The translations under genes and the position numbers were made by a program. Shown one piece after another: positions 16,622 to 26,194 of a stretch of 64,000 nt of DNA. Source of the DNA: Shinella sp. XGS7 (GTDB taxonomy: Bacteria > Pseudomonadota > Gammaproteobacteria > Burkholderiales > Burkholderiaceae_C); NCBI RefSeq assembly GCF_020535565.1, contig NZ_CP084758.1, forward strand, positions 3,175,001 through 3,239,000, written 5' to 3'. Position 1 is the first letter of the stretch. Each line of letters begins with the position of its first letter. Under the pieces are notes generated by a model. That model worked only from the letters and a program-made list of their open reading frames with translations. It did not search any database and was not told the origin of the DNA.

Positions 16622-18172
16622 TTAGAGCCGGAACACGCCCACCGCACCGGCCAGGCGGCCGGACTGCTCCTTCAGGCTCTCGGCGGCCGAGGCCGCTTCT
16701 TCCACCATGGCGGCGTTCTGCTGGGTCATCTGGTCCATCTGGTTGACGGCGGCGTTGATCTGGTTGATGCCATCGCTCTGCTCGCGGGCGGCGGCGCTGA
16801 TCTCGCCGATGATGTCAGAGACCCGCTGCACGCTGGAGACGATGTCACCCATGGTCTTGCCGGCGTCCTGCACCAGCTGGGTGCCGGACTCCACGCGTTC
16901 GGTGCTGGCGCCGATCAGCGTCTTGATCTCCTTGGCGGCATTGGCCGAGCGCTGGGCGAGTTCGCGCACTTCCTGAGCAACGACGGCGAAGCCGCGGCCG
17001 GCCTCGCCCGCCCGGGCGGCTTCGACACCAGCATTCAGGGCCAGCAGGTTCGTCTGGAAGGCGATGCCATCGATGGTGCCGATGATGTCGTTGATGCGGC
17101 GCGAGCTGGCACTGATCTCTTCCATGGTGGCCACCACCTGGCCCACCACGGCGCCACCGCGCTGCGCCACCTCGGCGGCCGAGCTGGCCAGCTGGTTGGC
17201 GGTGAGGGCGGAGTCGGCGGTCTGACGCACGGTGCCGGTCAGCTGCATCATGGAGGCGGCGGCCTGCTGCAGGTTGGAGGCGGTCTGCTCGGTGCGGGCC
17301 GAGAGGTCATGGTTGCCCACGGCGATTTCGGCGCTGGCGGTGCTGATGCTGTCGGTGGAGCCGCGCACCTCGCCGATCAGCTTGAGCAGGGCGCCCTGCA
17401 TGGTCTGCAGCGAGCGCAGCAACTGGCCGGTCTCGTCGTCGCCGCGCGGCTCGATGCGGCGGGTCAGGTCGAAATGGGCGATGGCATCGGCCACGCCCAC
17501 GGCCTCGCGCAGCGGGCCGGTGATGGAGCGGGTCAGCCACAGGGCCAGGGCCACGGCCAGGGCCAGGGCGAAGCCGGTGAAGACCACCAGGCCGGTGCGG
17601 GCCGTGCTGTTGGCGGCTTCCACGCGCTTGGCGGCCGCGTCGAGCTGGTCGCGCTCATCCTGCACGATGGCCTTGATGGCGTCCTGGAAGGCGGTAGCCG
17701 CCGGCTGGAACTGGCTGTCGAAGATCTGGCGGGCCTTGTCGGCCTCGCCGGCCTTCTTGGCGGCCGAGACCGCGTCGCGGGTGCTCAGATAGGCCTTGCG
17801 CGCCGCGGAGAGTTTCTCGAAGAGCTCGCGCTCGCGCGGCGAGGTCATCAGCTCGTCCAGCTTCTTCTGCAGCTCGGTGGACTGCTTGGTGGACTCGGCG
17901 GCCGTGGCGGCGAAGAACTCGGCCAGGGCCGGGTCGGTGCTCACCGCGATGGCGCTGGTGCGGTTCACGCCATTGGTGATGTTGCGGTACCAGTCGGAGG
18001 CGATGCGCTCGCTGACCAGGGAGACCTTGTACATATCGTCGGTCTCGGCCGCCACGCGCGACAGGGCCCAGTAGCCCAGACCCGAGCCGGCAAAGGCGAT
18101 CAGCAGGACCAGGGTCAGGACGGCGCCGAGGCGCTGGCCGATAGAGCGACCGGAAAACAACTGGCTCAGCAT
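16622..18172 (-). CDS. methyl-accepting chemotaxis protein
   Basis: A 516-residue inner-membrane chemoreceptor. Residues about 10-35 form TM1; a helical periplasmic ligand domain of the four-helix-bundle type follows (to about residue 190), then TM2, a HAMP domain ([22 protein letters not shown]) and a long cytoplasmic coiled coil with the CheA/CheW-binding hairpin tip. There is no C-terminal NWETF-like pentapeptide. At the tip the sequence [18 protein letters not shown] is an alphaproteobacterial-style variant, whereas the second receptor in this window has the usual [15 protein letters not shown]; codon use changes there too. It stands alone, with no che genes nearby. The ligand is unknown. 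Confidence 0.93.
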   Translation of the reverse strand: MLSQLFSGRSIGQRLGAVLTLVLLIAFAGSGLGYWALSRVAAETDDMYKVSLVSERIASDWYRNITNGVNRTSAIAVSTDPALAEFFAATAAESTKQSTELQKKLDELMTSPRERELFEKLSAARKAYLSTRDAVSAAKKAGEADKARQIFDSQFQPAATAFQDAIKAIVQDERDQLDAAAKRVEAANSTARTGLVVFTGFALALAVALALWLTRSITGPLREAVGVADAIAHFDLTRRIEPRGDDETGQLLRSLQTMQGALLKLIGEVRGSTDSISTASAEIAVGNHDLSARTEQTASNLQQAAASMMQLTGTVRQTADSALTANQLASSAAEVAQRGGAVVGQVVATMEEISASSRRINDIIGTIDGIAFQTNLLALNAGVEAARAGEAGRGFAVVAQEVRELAQRSANAAKEIKTLIGASTERVESGTQLVQDAGKTMGDIVSSVQRVSDIIGEISAAAREQSDGINQINAAVNQMDQMTQQNAAMVEEAASAAESLKEQSGRLAGAVGVFRL

Positions 18173-18279
18173 GGGGAAAGTCTCCTAGATGGGGCGGCCT
18201 CTCAATGAGCCGTGACCAAGACCACGGCCCGCGGCCGTACCCCCGTCTATAGCGGCAGTTTCAGGGAAAACCTTAAGCC

Positions 18280-20181
18280 CTAATTTGCCTTGCGCTGCTG
18301 TCGGAGTGCGAATCGCGCCGGATCTATCGCGTCCGCCAGCTCGGCCTCCAGCGGCAAAGGGCTGCCGCAGAGCTGGGCGGCGGCCACCTGGCCGGCCAGG
18401 GCGGCCCAGCTGATGCCGCGCGAGCCCAGGGCGGTGCACAGCACCAGGCCCGGCAGCCTGGCCAGGCCCCGCAGCAGGTCCTGGCGGCCGCCTTGCTCGG
18501 CCGCGGGCACGCCGCCCACCAGGGGCAGGCGGTCCGGCGTCACCAGGCGCCAGCCCACCCGGCCGGCCAGCGGCGCCTCGGGGGCCTGTGCCAGGCCGGC
18601 CAGCTCGGCCCATTGGGCCAGATTGCTGGCCTGGTCGTTCTCGCGCAGCCGCGGGTCGGGATCGCCCAGCTGGGCCGTGGCGCCGCACCACAGGCCGCCC
18701 TGACCATCGGCCAGGGCATAGCCGGCGCCCGCCACCGGCAGGCGGGGCAGGGGCGCGGCGGCGGCCAGATGGCTGATCTGGCCGCGCTGGGCTACCAGGG
18801 GCAGGCCTGGCATCAGGGACGCCAGCAGGGCCTGGCCGGCCTGGCCGCCGGCCAGCACCAGGGCGGGGGCCTCGGCCAGCAGCCGGCCCTCGCCGTCCAG
18901 GGCCTGCCAGCCCGCGCCACCCCGGCGCAGGGCGGCGACCGGGCAATGCGTCAGCAGGCGGGCCTGGGCGGCCTGCAGCAGGGCCTGGACATAGGCGCGC
19001 GGGGGCAGGGCGCCGCCGCCGGGGTAGAACCAGGCAGGCTCGTGCAGGGGCAGGCCGGAACACGCGGCGGCGGCCTCGGCCGTCAGGGCCTGCAGATAGT
19101 CCGCCGGCAGGCCCTGGGTGGCCAGCGTGGCCTTCATGGCCGCCACATCCAGCTTGGTCTCCAGGCGCAGCAGGCCGGTCTGCAGCCAGGGCAGGGGCGG
19201 CAGCTCGGCCAGCAGGCGCTGGGTGGCCAGGGCGGCGGCGCGGTTGAAGCGGGCATGCACGCCGTCGCCGGGGTGCAGGGTGCCGTGGAAGAGGCCGCCG
19301 GGATTGCCCGAGCCCTCGCTGGCGCTCTCCGCCCGGGCGTCCAGCACCGTGACGGCCAGGCCCTCGCGGGCCAGGGCATGGGCGCAGGCGGCGCCGGCCA
19401 GGCCCGCACCGATCACCAGGGCCTCGCGGGCGCCCGGTGCCAGGGCCTGGCGCCCGGGCGGGCGCTGCAGCGCATGCCGGGGCGCGAAGCGGGCCACGCT
19501 CATCTGGCCCTTGGCGGCAAAACCAGGCGCCTTCTCCACCTCGAAGCCGGCGCTGGCCAAACCGTCGCGCACGGGGCGGGCCACGCTCCAGGTGGCGGCG
19601 GTGCAGCCCGGCGCGGCCAGACGGCCCAGGGACTTGAGCAGCCAGGGGTCCCAGATCTCCGGATTGCGCGCCGGGGCGAAACCGTCCAGGTAGATCGCAT
19701 CCACCTCGGCCACCAGCTCGCGCAGCCAGTCGCGTGCATCGCCCAGGGCCAGCAGCAGGCGAACCTGGCCCTGCTCGAAGCTCAGGCTGTGCAGATTGGG
19801 CGTGAGCGGCGGCCAGGCCGCCAGCAACTGGCCGGCAAGCTCGGGCGCGGGGCTGCGCGCATGGGCGCGGGCCAGGTCCTCGCGGGTGAGCGGGTGCTTC
19901 TCGATGCTGATGAAAACCAGGCGCTCGCAGCGCTGTGGGTCCTCGCGCCAGGCGGCCCAGCTGGCCAGGAAGTTGTTGCCCAGGCCGAAGCCGGTTTCCA
20001 GGATCACGAAGCGCGTGCGGCCCTGCCAGCGCGCGGGCAGCTGGTTGCCGCCCAGGAAGACATGGCGGGCCTGGGCAAAGGCCCCGGCGCGGGCATGGTA
20101 GACATCGCCGTAGTCCGGCGCCTGGGCGACCTCGGCGTCGGAGAAATCCACGCGGGCCGGAACAATGGGAGCAGTCTTCAT
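18280..20181 (-). CDS. mnmC: bifunctional tRNA 5-methylaminomethyl-2-thiouridine modification enzyme
   Basis: MnmC finishes the wobble-uridine modification mnm5s2U34: its FAD domain removes the carboxymethyl group and its methyltransferase domain adds a methyl from SAM. The 633-residue protein has the methyltransferase domain first (about residues 1-240, with the SAM motif ILETGFGLGNNF and VDAIYLDGFAPARNPE) and the FAD-dependent oxidoreductase second, beginning with the dinucleotide-binding VIGAGLAGAACAHAL near residue 258 and ending with a TALGSRG stretch. Both halves look intact. Its ATG overlaps the stop of the DUF4010 gene upstream as ATGA, so the two are translationally coupled. Confidence 0.95.
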   Translation of the reverse strand: MKTAPIVPARVDFSDAEVAQAPDYGDVYHARAGAFAQARHVFLGGNQLPARWQGRTRFVILETGFGLGNNFLASWAAWREDPQRCERLVFISIEKHPLTREDLARAHARSPAPELAGQLLAAWPPLTPNLHSLSFEQGQVRLLLALGDARDWLRELVAEVDAIYLDGFAPARNPEIWDPWLLKSLGRLAAPGCTAATWSVARPVRDGLASAGFEVEKAPGFAAKGQMSVARFAPRHALQRPPGRQALAPGAREALVIGAGLAGAACAHALAREGLAVTVLDARAESASEGSGNPGGLFHGTLHPGDGVHARFNRAAALATQRLLAELPPLPWLQTGLLRLETKLDVAAMKATLATQGLPADYLQALTAEAAAACSGLPLHEPAWFYPGGGALPPRAYVQALLQAAQARLLTHCPVAALRRGGAGWQALDGEGRLLAEAPALVLAGGQAGQALLASLMPGLPLVAQRGQISHLAAAAPLPRLPVAGAGYALADGQGGLWCGATAQLGDPDPRLRENDQASNLAQWAELAGLAQAPEAPLAGRVGWRLVTPDRLPLVGGVPAAEQGGRQDLLRGLARLPGLVLCTALGSRGISWAALAGQVAAAQLCGSPLPLEAELADAIDPARFALRQQRKAN

Positions 20182-21449
20182 CGCAGGGCGGCGAGTATGC
20201 CAAAGCCCAGCGCGGCAGCGCTCGTCCAGGACAGGATCAGGGCGCCGATCACCCAGCGCGCATAGGCCCAGCCGCCGGCCGCCAGGGCTGTTAGGCCGCG
20301 GGTCAGGGAGTTGCAGGCGATGGTCAGCAGCAGGGCCTGGACCAGGGTGGCGGGCGTGATCTCGCCGCGCGCCGCCAGGCTGCCCAGGGAGGCCATGGGC
20401 GCATGCGCATCGGCAAAGGCCGCCAGGGCCACCGAGCCCAGCAGGCCCTGGGCGCCGAAGCGGCCATTGGCCCAGCCCACCAGGGCGCTGACGGCGCTGA
20501 GCAGGCCGGCCACGATCAGGGCCTCGCGCAGGCGCAGCGGGCCGCCGCTGCCCGGGCCGGCGGCCACCGTGGGTGCGCCGCGGGCCAGCAGCAGGGCCAG
20601 GCCCAGGGCGCAGAGCATGCCGGCCGCGCAGGTGGGTGCCACATGGTGCAGCTGGGCCGGGGCCAGGCTGCCCAGCATCACGGCGGCCTGCAGCCAGGTG
20701 GCGGCGGTGGACATCACGGCCGCCGCCGCGAAGGCGCGCCGCAGCTCGGGCTGGGCCTGGGCGCGGCCGCCCATGGCGGCGATGGTGGCGGTGCTGGACA
20801 CCAGGCCCGAGAACAGGCCGGTGAGCGCCAGGCCCAGGCGCGCGCCCAGGGCCCGCAGGGCCACATGGCCGGCCGCCTGCAGCAGCAGCAAGAGGGTGAG
20901 CAGGCCCAGCAGGGTGCGGGCCTTGAGCCCGGCCAGCCAGGCGATGGGCTCGGTGGGCATCAGGGGCAGCACGATCAGGCCCAGGGCGGCCAGCATCAGG
21001 CCGTCATGCAGCTCCTGCTCGGTGAGCACCCGGGTGGCGAAGTGGTGCAGCCGGGTGCGCGCGGCCAGCAGCATGGTCATCATCACGGCCGCCGCGGCGC
21101 CCAGGGCGGGCGCCTGCAGGCTCAGGGCCCCGATCAGAAAGCTCAGCAGCAGGGCGATCTCGGTGGTCAGGCCAGGGTCCTCGCTGCCCTGGCGCCAGTA
21201 GGTCAGGGCCGCCAGGCCGCCCACCACCAGGAGGCCGGCGGGCAGCAGGCCGGGCACGGCCAGGCCATGGGCCAGAGCGCCAGCCACCGAGACCAGGGCG
21301 AAGCTGCGCAGGCCGGCGGCCTCGCGCCCCGGCCCCTCGCCCTTGCGGCGTTCGCGCTCCAGACCCACCAGCAGGCCGCCGCCCAGGGCCACCAGCAGAC
21401 CCATGGCCAGCGGGGCCTGCTCGCCCAGCAGGGCATGCCAATCGCTCAT
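20178..21449 (-). CDS. MgtC/SapB-type membrane protein with DUF4010 domain
   Basis: A 423-residue inner-membrane protein. The N-terminal third is MgtC/SapB-like, including the conserved LLVGLERERR after the first hydrophobic helix and TEIALLLSFLIGAL; the C-terminal two thirds is the DUF4010 domain with about eight further hydrophobic helices and a conserved LFSGLVSSTATIAAM. The function of such fusions is not established; MgtC itself is tied to survival at low magnesium and F-type ATPase control. No Mg2+-responsive leader is visible. Its stop overlaps the mnmC start. Confidence 0.85.
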   Translation of the reverse strand: MSDWHALLGEQAPLAMGLLVALGGGLLVGLERERRKGEGPGREAAGLRSFALVSVAGALAHGLAVPGLLPAGLLVVGGLAALTYWRQGSEDPGLTTEIALLLSFLIGALSLQAPALGAAAAVMMTMLLAARTRLHHFATRVLTEQELHDGLMLAALGLIVLPLMPTEPIAWLAGLKARTLLGLLTLLLLLQAAGHVALRALGARLGLALTGLFSGLVSSTATIAAMGGRAQAQPELRRAFAAAAVMSTAATWLQAAVMLGSLAPAQLHHVAPTCAAGMLCALGLALLLARGAPTVAAGPGSGGPLRLREALIVAGLLSAVSALVGWANGRFGAQGLLGSVALAAFADAHAPMASLGSLAARGEITPATLVQALLLTIACNSLTRGLTALAAGGWAYARWVIGALILSWTSAAALGFGILAALR

Positions 21450-21464
21450 GCGCCAGTCCGCCGT

Positions 21465-22829
21465 TTACAGATTCACGGTCTCGCCATGCTGGGGCACGCG
21501 CACCCGCCAGCCCAGCTCGTCCTGGATGCGGCTGCGCAGCGCATCACTGGCGGCCGGGTCGCCATGCACCACGAAGACCTGTTCGGGGGCGTGGTCCAGG
21601 GCGCGCAGCCAGGCCATCAGACCCTCGGCATCGGCATGGCCCGAGAAGCCCTCCAGATGGCTGACCTCGGCATTGACCGGCACGTACTCGCCCTGCAGCT
21701 TGATCTCGCGCGCGCCTTCCACCATCTTGGCGCCGCGGCTGCCGCCCACCTGGAAGCCGGGGAAGACGATGTGGTGGCGCGCGCCCGGAGCCAGGGTCTT
21801 GAGGTAGTTGAGCACCCGGCCGCCGGTGGCCATGCCGCTGGCCGAGATGATGATGCTGGGCCGGCCCATGGCGCGCACCGCGGCCTTGAGCGAATCGGCC
21901 GGCTTGCTGACCACGGTGACGCCATCGTCCAGCGTGGCCAGCTCGCGCGGGCTGATGCGCAGCAGGCGGCCGTTGCGGCGCGTGATCTCCGTGGCCTCGG
22001 CGGCCATAGGGCTGTCCAGCAGGATGGGCACATGGCGAGGCAGCTCGCCGGCCTCGCGCAGGCGCTGCAGCACCAGCATCAGGGCCTGGGCGCGACCCAC
22101 GGCAAAGCTGGGCAGCAGCACGCTGCCGCCGCGTGCCAGGGTGGCGCGGATGATCTGGGCCAGGCGGGCCTGCACGTCCTCGGGCGCGTGCAGGCGGTTG
22201 CCATAGGTGGACTCGATCAGCAGCACCTCGGCGCCCTGGGGCTGCTGGGGCGGGGGCATCAGCAGGTCATTGCTGCGGCCCAGATCGCCGGAGAAGAGCA
22301 GGCTGCGGCCGGCGCCATTCTGGATGCGGATGGCGCTGGCGCCCAGCAGATGCCCGATGGGCGTGAAGCGGATCTCGCAGTCCTTGAGGCGCAGGCGGCC
22401 GTCGCGCGGCAGGCCCATGAAATGCGCCAGCGCCTTCTTGGCGTCGCTGCTGCTGTACAGCGGCAGGGCCTTCTCGTGGCGACTGGTGTGGTGGCGGTTG
22501 GCGTGGCGGGCGTCTTCTTCCTGCAGCTTGGCCGCGTCCAGCAGCAGCACCTCGCAGAGCTGGCGCGTGGCGCCGGTGGAGAAGATGGGGCCCTTGAAGC
22601 CCTGGCGCACCAGGGCCGGCAGGTAGCCGCTGTGGTCCAGATGGGCGTGGGACAGCAGCACGGCGTCCAGGCCTTGGGGCGGTACACCCAGCGGCGCCCA
22701 GTTGCGCTCGCGCAGCGTCTTGAAGCCCTGGAACAGGCCGCAGTCCAGCAGCAGGCGCTGGCTGCCGGTGTCCAGCAGATGGCGGGAGCCGGTGACGGTG
22801 TCGGCGGCGCCGAGAAAGCTGAGTTCCAT
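21465..22829 (-). CDS. MBL-fold beta-CASP RNA nuclease family protein
   Basis: A 454-residue cytosolic metallo-hydrolase of the beta-lactamase fold with a beta-CASP cap (the YSH1/CPSF73-like group common in bacteria). The zinc motif HAHLDHSG is near the N-terminus after GAADTVTGS; later motifs include the aspartate in LFSGDLGR and the histidine in VVHGDPAASD, with a typical IIISASGMATGGRV beta-CASP stretch. Family members process or degrade RNA. Whether this one is an exo- or endonuclease is not evident. It lies 15 nt upstream of the DUF4010 gene on the same strand, so the block down to mnmC may be one transcript. Confidence 0.88.
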   Translation of the reverse strand: MELSFLGAADTVTGSRHLLDTGSQRLLLDCGLFQGFKTLRERNWAPLGVPPQGLDAVLLSHAHLDHSGYLPALVRQGFKGPIFSTGATRQLCEVLLLDAAKLQEEDARHANRHHTSRHEKALPLYSSSDAKKALAHFMGLPRDGRLRLKDCEIRFTPIGHLLGASAIRIQNGAGRSLLFSGDLGRSNDLLMPPPQQPQGAEVLLIESTYGNRLHAPEDVQARLAQIIRATLARGGSVLLPSFAVGRAQALMLVLQRLREAGELPRHVPILLDSPMAAEATEITRRNGRLLRISPRELATLDDGVTVVSKPADSLKAAVRAMGRPSIIISASGMATGGRVLNYLKTLAPGARHHIVFPGFQVGGSRGAKMVEGAREIKLQGEYVPVNAEVSHLEGFSGHADAEGLMAWLRALDHAPEQVFVVHGDPAASDALRSRIQDELGWRVRVPQHGETVNL

Positions 22830-22899
22830 GGGGGGATCCGGGCTGGGGATGGCGCGGATTCGACCATGGGGCCTGAGGCTGGGGCTTGATGGAAGTCAA

Positions 22900-22921
22900 G
22901 CGGCCCGCCAAGGCGGGCCGC
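22900..22921. terminator. strong GC hairpin downstream of the helicase gene
   Basis: A perfect 10-bp inverted repeat (GCGGCCCGCC and GGCGGGCCGC) with an AA spacer. Read on the minus strand it follows the helicase stop by 50 nt and is followed by a mixed TTGACTTCC tail. It may act as a terminator or as an mRNA 3'-end stabiliser. Confidence 0.5.
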
Positions 22922-22971
22922 AGGGGCAGGCATTCAAGCCGGGGAGGGCGCAGCGCCCTTGAGGAAGCGGC

Positions 22972-24465
22972 TTAGCGCTTGGGCGGGCCGCCGCGGCCAC
23001 CCTGGCCGCCGGGGCGGCCACCGCCACCCTGACCCGCGGGACGGCCCCCGCCGCCCTGGGCGGGGCGTCCGCCATCGCGGCGCGGGGCGCCGGCCTGGGC
23101 CGGACGGCCACCCTGGCCTTGGCCCGGGGCGCGGGCGCCTGCGCCCTGGCCCTGCGGACGGCCACCACCACCGCCACCACCGCCGGGGCGGCCACCGCCC
23201 TGGCCGGGGCGACCGCCGCGACCACCACCGCCGCCACCGCCCGGATTGGGTGCGCGACCGCGGCTGCCATTGGGGTTGAGCACCATGCGGCCCAGCACGA
23301 TGGGCTCGGGCTTCTCGCCCACCGGGGGCTCGAAACCGGGCACGGCTTCCTTGGGGATCTCGCGCTTGATCAGGCGTTCGATGTCCTTGAGGAAGTTCAG
23401 CTCGTCCACGCAAACCAGGCTCACCGCCTCGCCTTGGCAGCCGGCACGGCCGGTGCGGCCGATGCGATGGACATAGTCCTCGGGGACGTTGGGCAGCTCG
23501 TAGTTGACGACGTGGGGCAGCTGGTCGATGTCGATGCCGCGGGCCGCGATATCGGTGGCCACCAGGCAGGTCAGCTCGCCGCTCTTGAACTCGGCCAGGG
23601 CCTTGGTGCGCGCACCCTGGCTCTTGTTGCCGTGGATGGCCATGGCGCTGATGCCCTGGTCATTCAGGTAGTCGGTCAGGCGGTTGGCGCCATGCTTCAT
23701 GCGGGTGAAGACCAGCACCTGGTGCCAGTCGCCGCTCTTGATCAGATGGGCCAGCAGTTCCTTCTTGCGGTCGCGGCCGACCGGGTGGACCTTCTGTGCG
23801 ATCGCATCATTGGTCTGGTTGCGACGCGCCACCTCGATCAGGGCGGGCTGGTTCAGCAGACGATCGGCCAGGGCCTTGATCTCATCGCTGAAGGTGGCCG
23901 AGAACAGCAGGTTCTGGCGCTTGGGCGGCAGGATGGCCAGCACCTTCTCGATATCGGGGATGAAGCCCATGTCGAGCATGCGGTCGGCTTCGTCGATGAC
24001 GAGGATCTCGATCTTGCTCAGATCCAGGGTGCCCTGCATATGGTGGTCCAGCAGGCGGCCGGGGGTGGCCACCAGGATGTCCACGCCGTCGCGCAGGCGG
24101 TTGACCTGGGGCTGCATGCCCACGCCGCCGAACATCACCATGCTGGTGAGCGGGAGGTACTTGCCGTAGGTCTTGACGCTTTCCTCGACCTGGGCGGCCA
24201 GCTCGCGGGTGGGGGTGAGCACCAGAGCGCGCACCATGTGCTTGCCGCGTGCGTTCTTCACGGCCGGGGTGGCCGAGAGACGGTGCAGCATGGGCAGGGT
24301 GAAACCAGCGGTCTTGCCGGTGCCGGTCTGGGCGCCGGCGAGCAGGTCGCCGCCCTGGAGGACGGCGGGAATGGCTTGGGCCTGGATGGGGGTGGGGGAG
24401 GTGTAGCCGGCGTCGGCAATGGCCTTGAGCAGCGGTGCTGCCAGGCCCAGGGAGTCGAATGTCAT
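22972..24465 (-). CDS. rhlE: DEAD-box ATP-dependent RNA helicase, RhlE type
   Basis: A 497-residue RNA helicase. Core motifs appear in order: the Q motif ([10 protein letters not shown]), motif [19 protein letters not shown], the DEAD box as [15 protein letters not shown] in [20 protein letters not shown], and HRIGRTGR. The last ~95 residues are a disordered Gly/Arg/Gln/Pro tail (runs of glycine mixed with RPGQ repeats), which in RhlE proteins helps RNA binding. The ATG at 24465 starts at MTFDSLGL, the family's usual N-terminus; a GTG 18 nt upstream in frame is a less likely alternative. No Shine-Dalgarno sequence is seen before either. RhlE homologues assist ribosome assembly and growth in the cold. 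Confidence 0.93.
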   Translation of the reverse strand: MTFDSLGLAAPLLKAIADAGYTSPTPIQAQAIPAVLQGGDLLAGAQTGTGKTAGFTLPMLHRLSATPAVKNARGKHMVRALVLTPTRELAAQVEESVKTYGKYLPLTSMVMFGGVGMQPQVNRLRDGVDILVATPGRLLDHHMQGTLDLSKIEILVIDEADRMLDMGFIPDIEKVLAILPPKRQNLLFSATFSDEIKALADRLLNQPALIEVARRNQTNDAIAQKVHPVGRDRKKELLAHLIKSGDWHQVLVFTRMKHGANRLTDYLNDQGISAMAIHGNKSQGARTKALAEFKSGELTCLVATDIAARGIDIDQLPHVVNYELPNVPEDYVHRIGRTGRAGCQGEAVSLVCVDELNFLKDIERLIKREIPKEAVPGFEPPVGEKPEPIVLGRMVLNPNGSRGRAPNPGGGGGGGRGGRPGQGGGRPGGGGGGGGRPQGQGAGARAPGQGQGGRPAQAGAPRRDGGRPAQGGGGRPAGQGGGGRPGGQGGRGGPPKR

Positions 24466-24762
24466 TGACTGCAATGTGAGCACGGTGCCCTGTGGGCGCG
24501 GCCGCGTCGCATTGTGGGCAACGCCAGTCTTCGGGCCACGCCAGGAGCGTGCATGGGCTCAAAAATAAAACGCCGCGCAAAGACTGTGATGCGCAGCGTG
24601 GCCGCCATTGTAGCCGGGCGACAGCCGCCCCAGGGGGCAAAGGCTGTGACACATGTGTCAAGCCTCGGTAAATAGGGGGCAAGTTGCGGCCATCTTTGCG
24701 CCAATGGATACACGGGGGACACCTAGGCTTGCCGCAGTTTCAAACCCTAGCCTGCCTTGTCC

Positions 24763-25473
24763 ATGTCCGAGCCCGATCACCACGCACCGCAAGACCGTCT
24801 GCTGCTGTGCGATCCCGATGCGCAAACCCGCTCCCTGCTGGCCGATGCCCTGAAGCTCTGGGGCTACAGCGCCAGCGTGGCCGAGGACAGCGTGGTGCTG
24901 GAACAGCTGGGCGAGGGCGAGTACGAGCTGCTGCTGGTGGATCCGCAGGACGCCCGCGGTCGCGGCTGGCAGCGCCTGGGCGCCCTGCGCACGCGCTCGC
25001 GTCTGCCGGTGCTGGCCCTGCTCAGCGACAACGCGGTGCTGGACCGGGTGCTGGCCCTGGAGCTGGGGGCCGATGCGGTCTGTCCCAAACCGCGCCAGCC
25101 CCAGGAGCTGCATGAGCTGCGCCTGCGCCTGCAGGGCCTGCTGCGGCGCAGCCGCGAGGAGCGCCCGCTCTTCTTCGGGCGCTGGCGCCTGGATCTGCAG
25201 ACCCGACGCCTGTGCGGGCCGCAAGGCTTTTCCACCGCGCTCTCGCCGGCCGAGTACCGGCTGCTGCGTGCCTTTCTGGAGCGGCCGCACAGCGTGCTGT
25301 GCCGGCGCGAGCTGCTGGGCCTGGTGCGCGGTCCCGGGGCGCCGGCCCTGGAGCGCAATATCGATCTGCTGATCTCGCGCCTGCGCCAGAAGCTGGACGA
25401 GGACGCGCGCGAGCCGCGCCTGATCCGCACGGTGCGTGGTCTGGGCTATCTCTTCGAGCCCCCCGAGCACTGA
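24763..25473 (+). CDS. OmpR-family response regulator, no adjacent kinase
   Basis: A 236-residue transcription factor with an N-terminal receiver domain and a C-terminal winged helix. In the receiver the acidic pair is Asp17/Asp19 region (LLLCDPDAQ), the phospho-acceptor is Asp60 in LLLVDPQD, and the conserved lysine is Lys109 in CPKPRQ. The output domain ends with IRTVRGLGYLF, standard for the OmpR/PhoB class. No histidine kinase lies beside it. It is followed after 136 bp by the yfiRNB genes on the same strand. A TTG at 24757 is an alternative start; the ATG at 24763 is preferred. Confidence 0.88.
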   Translation: MSEPDHHAPQDRLLLCDPDAQTRSLLADALKLWGYSASVAEDSVVLEQLGEGEYELLLVDPQDARGRGWQRLGALRTRSRLPVLALLSDNAVLDRVLALELGADAVCPKPRQPQELHELRLRLQGLLRRSREERPLFFGRWRLDLQTRRLCGPQGFSTALSPAEYRLLRAFLERPHSVLCRRELLGLVRGPGAPALERNIDLLISRLRQKLDEDAREPRLIRTVRGLGYLFEPPEH

Positions 25474-25609
25474 ACGGCCCGACGCACAAGGCCTTGCGGC
25501 TTTTAGCACACAGGGGTTTGGCCACCCCCCGACCCGCGGGGCCGGAAGGCGAGAGGGCAGTGACGGGCCACCCGTAAACTGGCCCGGCGTTACCGCCTGT
25601 ATCCGCAGT

Positions 25610-26194
25610 ATGAAGTCCGGCCTGTTCCTCCCCCTGATGGCACCCCCGCTGTGCCTGGTGGCGGTGCTGTGCCTGGCCTTGAGCTGGAGCACGGCGGCGC
25701 GGGCGACCGAGGTCTCGCGCACCCTGGTGCAGGCCGAGAGTGGTTTGGGCACCGCCGAGCTGGTGAGCGCCATCCTGGGCTACACGGCCTGGCCGGGCCG
25801 CGAGCGGACCAGCGTGGTGCTGTGCGTGAGCCGGGCCGCGCCCGAGGCAGCCGCCATCCTGTCCCAGGCCCAGCAGCAGCGTCTGCGCTGGCCCCTGGTG
25901 GGGCGCGGCATCGAGGTCGATGAGCCCCCGCCCGCCGCCTGTGACGCCATCTACTTCGAAGGCTGGCAGGCCCAGGCCCAGCGCCAGGCGCTGCGCGGCC
26001 TGGCGGGTCGGCCGGTGCTGAGCATCGGCTCGGGCAGCGAGTTCTGCAGCGATGGCGGCCTGTTCTGCCTGGCGCCCGGGTCGGCGGGCCTGCGTTTCGA
26101 GGTGAATCTGGACGCGGTGGCGCGCAGCGGCCTGCGCGTGCATCCCCAGGTCTTGCGCCTGGCGCGGCCGCGGGCCGTGGGGAGCACAGGATGA
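25610..26194 (+). CDS. yfiR: YfiR-type periplasmic repressor of a diguanylate cyclase
   Basis: A 194-residue exported protein of the YfiR (DUF4154) family. A signal peptide covers about residues 1-34 (ending TAARA). The mature part shows the family's four cysteines in their usual setting: one in VVLCVS, one in AACDAIYF, and two in FCSDGGLFCL. In Pseudomonas aeruginosa YfiR holds the inner-membrane cyclase YfiN inactive from the periplasmic side and responds to redox and envelope stress. Its stop overlaps the start of the cyclase gene as ATGA, and an OmpA-type lipoprotein gene follows, so the whole three-part system is present. The start at 25610 is set by the signal peptide. Confidence 0.85.
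   Translation: MKSGLFLPLMAPPLCLVAVLCLALSWSTAARATEVSRTLVQAESGLGTAELVSAILGYTAWPGRERTSVVLCVSRAAPEAAAILSQAQQQRLRWPLVGRGIEVDEPPPAACDAIYFEGWQAQAQRQALRGLAGRPVLSIGSGSEFCSDGGLFCLAPGSAGLRFEVNLDAVARSGLRVHPQVLRLARPRAVGSTG

Noticed and set aside
20403-22889. A plus-strand open frame of 828 codons opposite the DUF4010 and beta-CASP genes.
   Set aside because: Composition is Gly/Gln/Ala/His-rich with no domain; both minus-strand genes are well supported.
22990-23250. Repetitive glycine-rich DNA that at first looks like a tandem-repeat or CRISPR-like array.
   Set aside because: The repeats are codon-level variants of Gly/Arg/Pro/Gln in the C-terminal tail of the helicase; unit length and spacing are irregular and there are no unique spacers.
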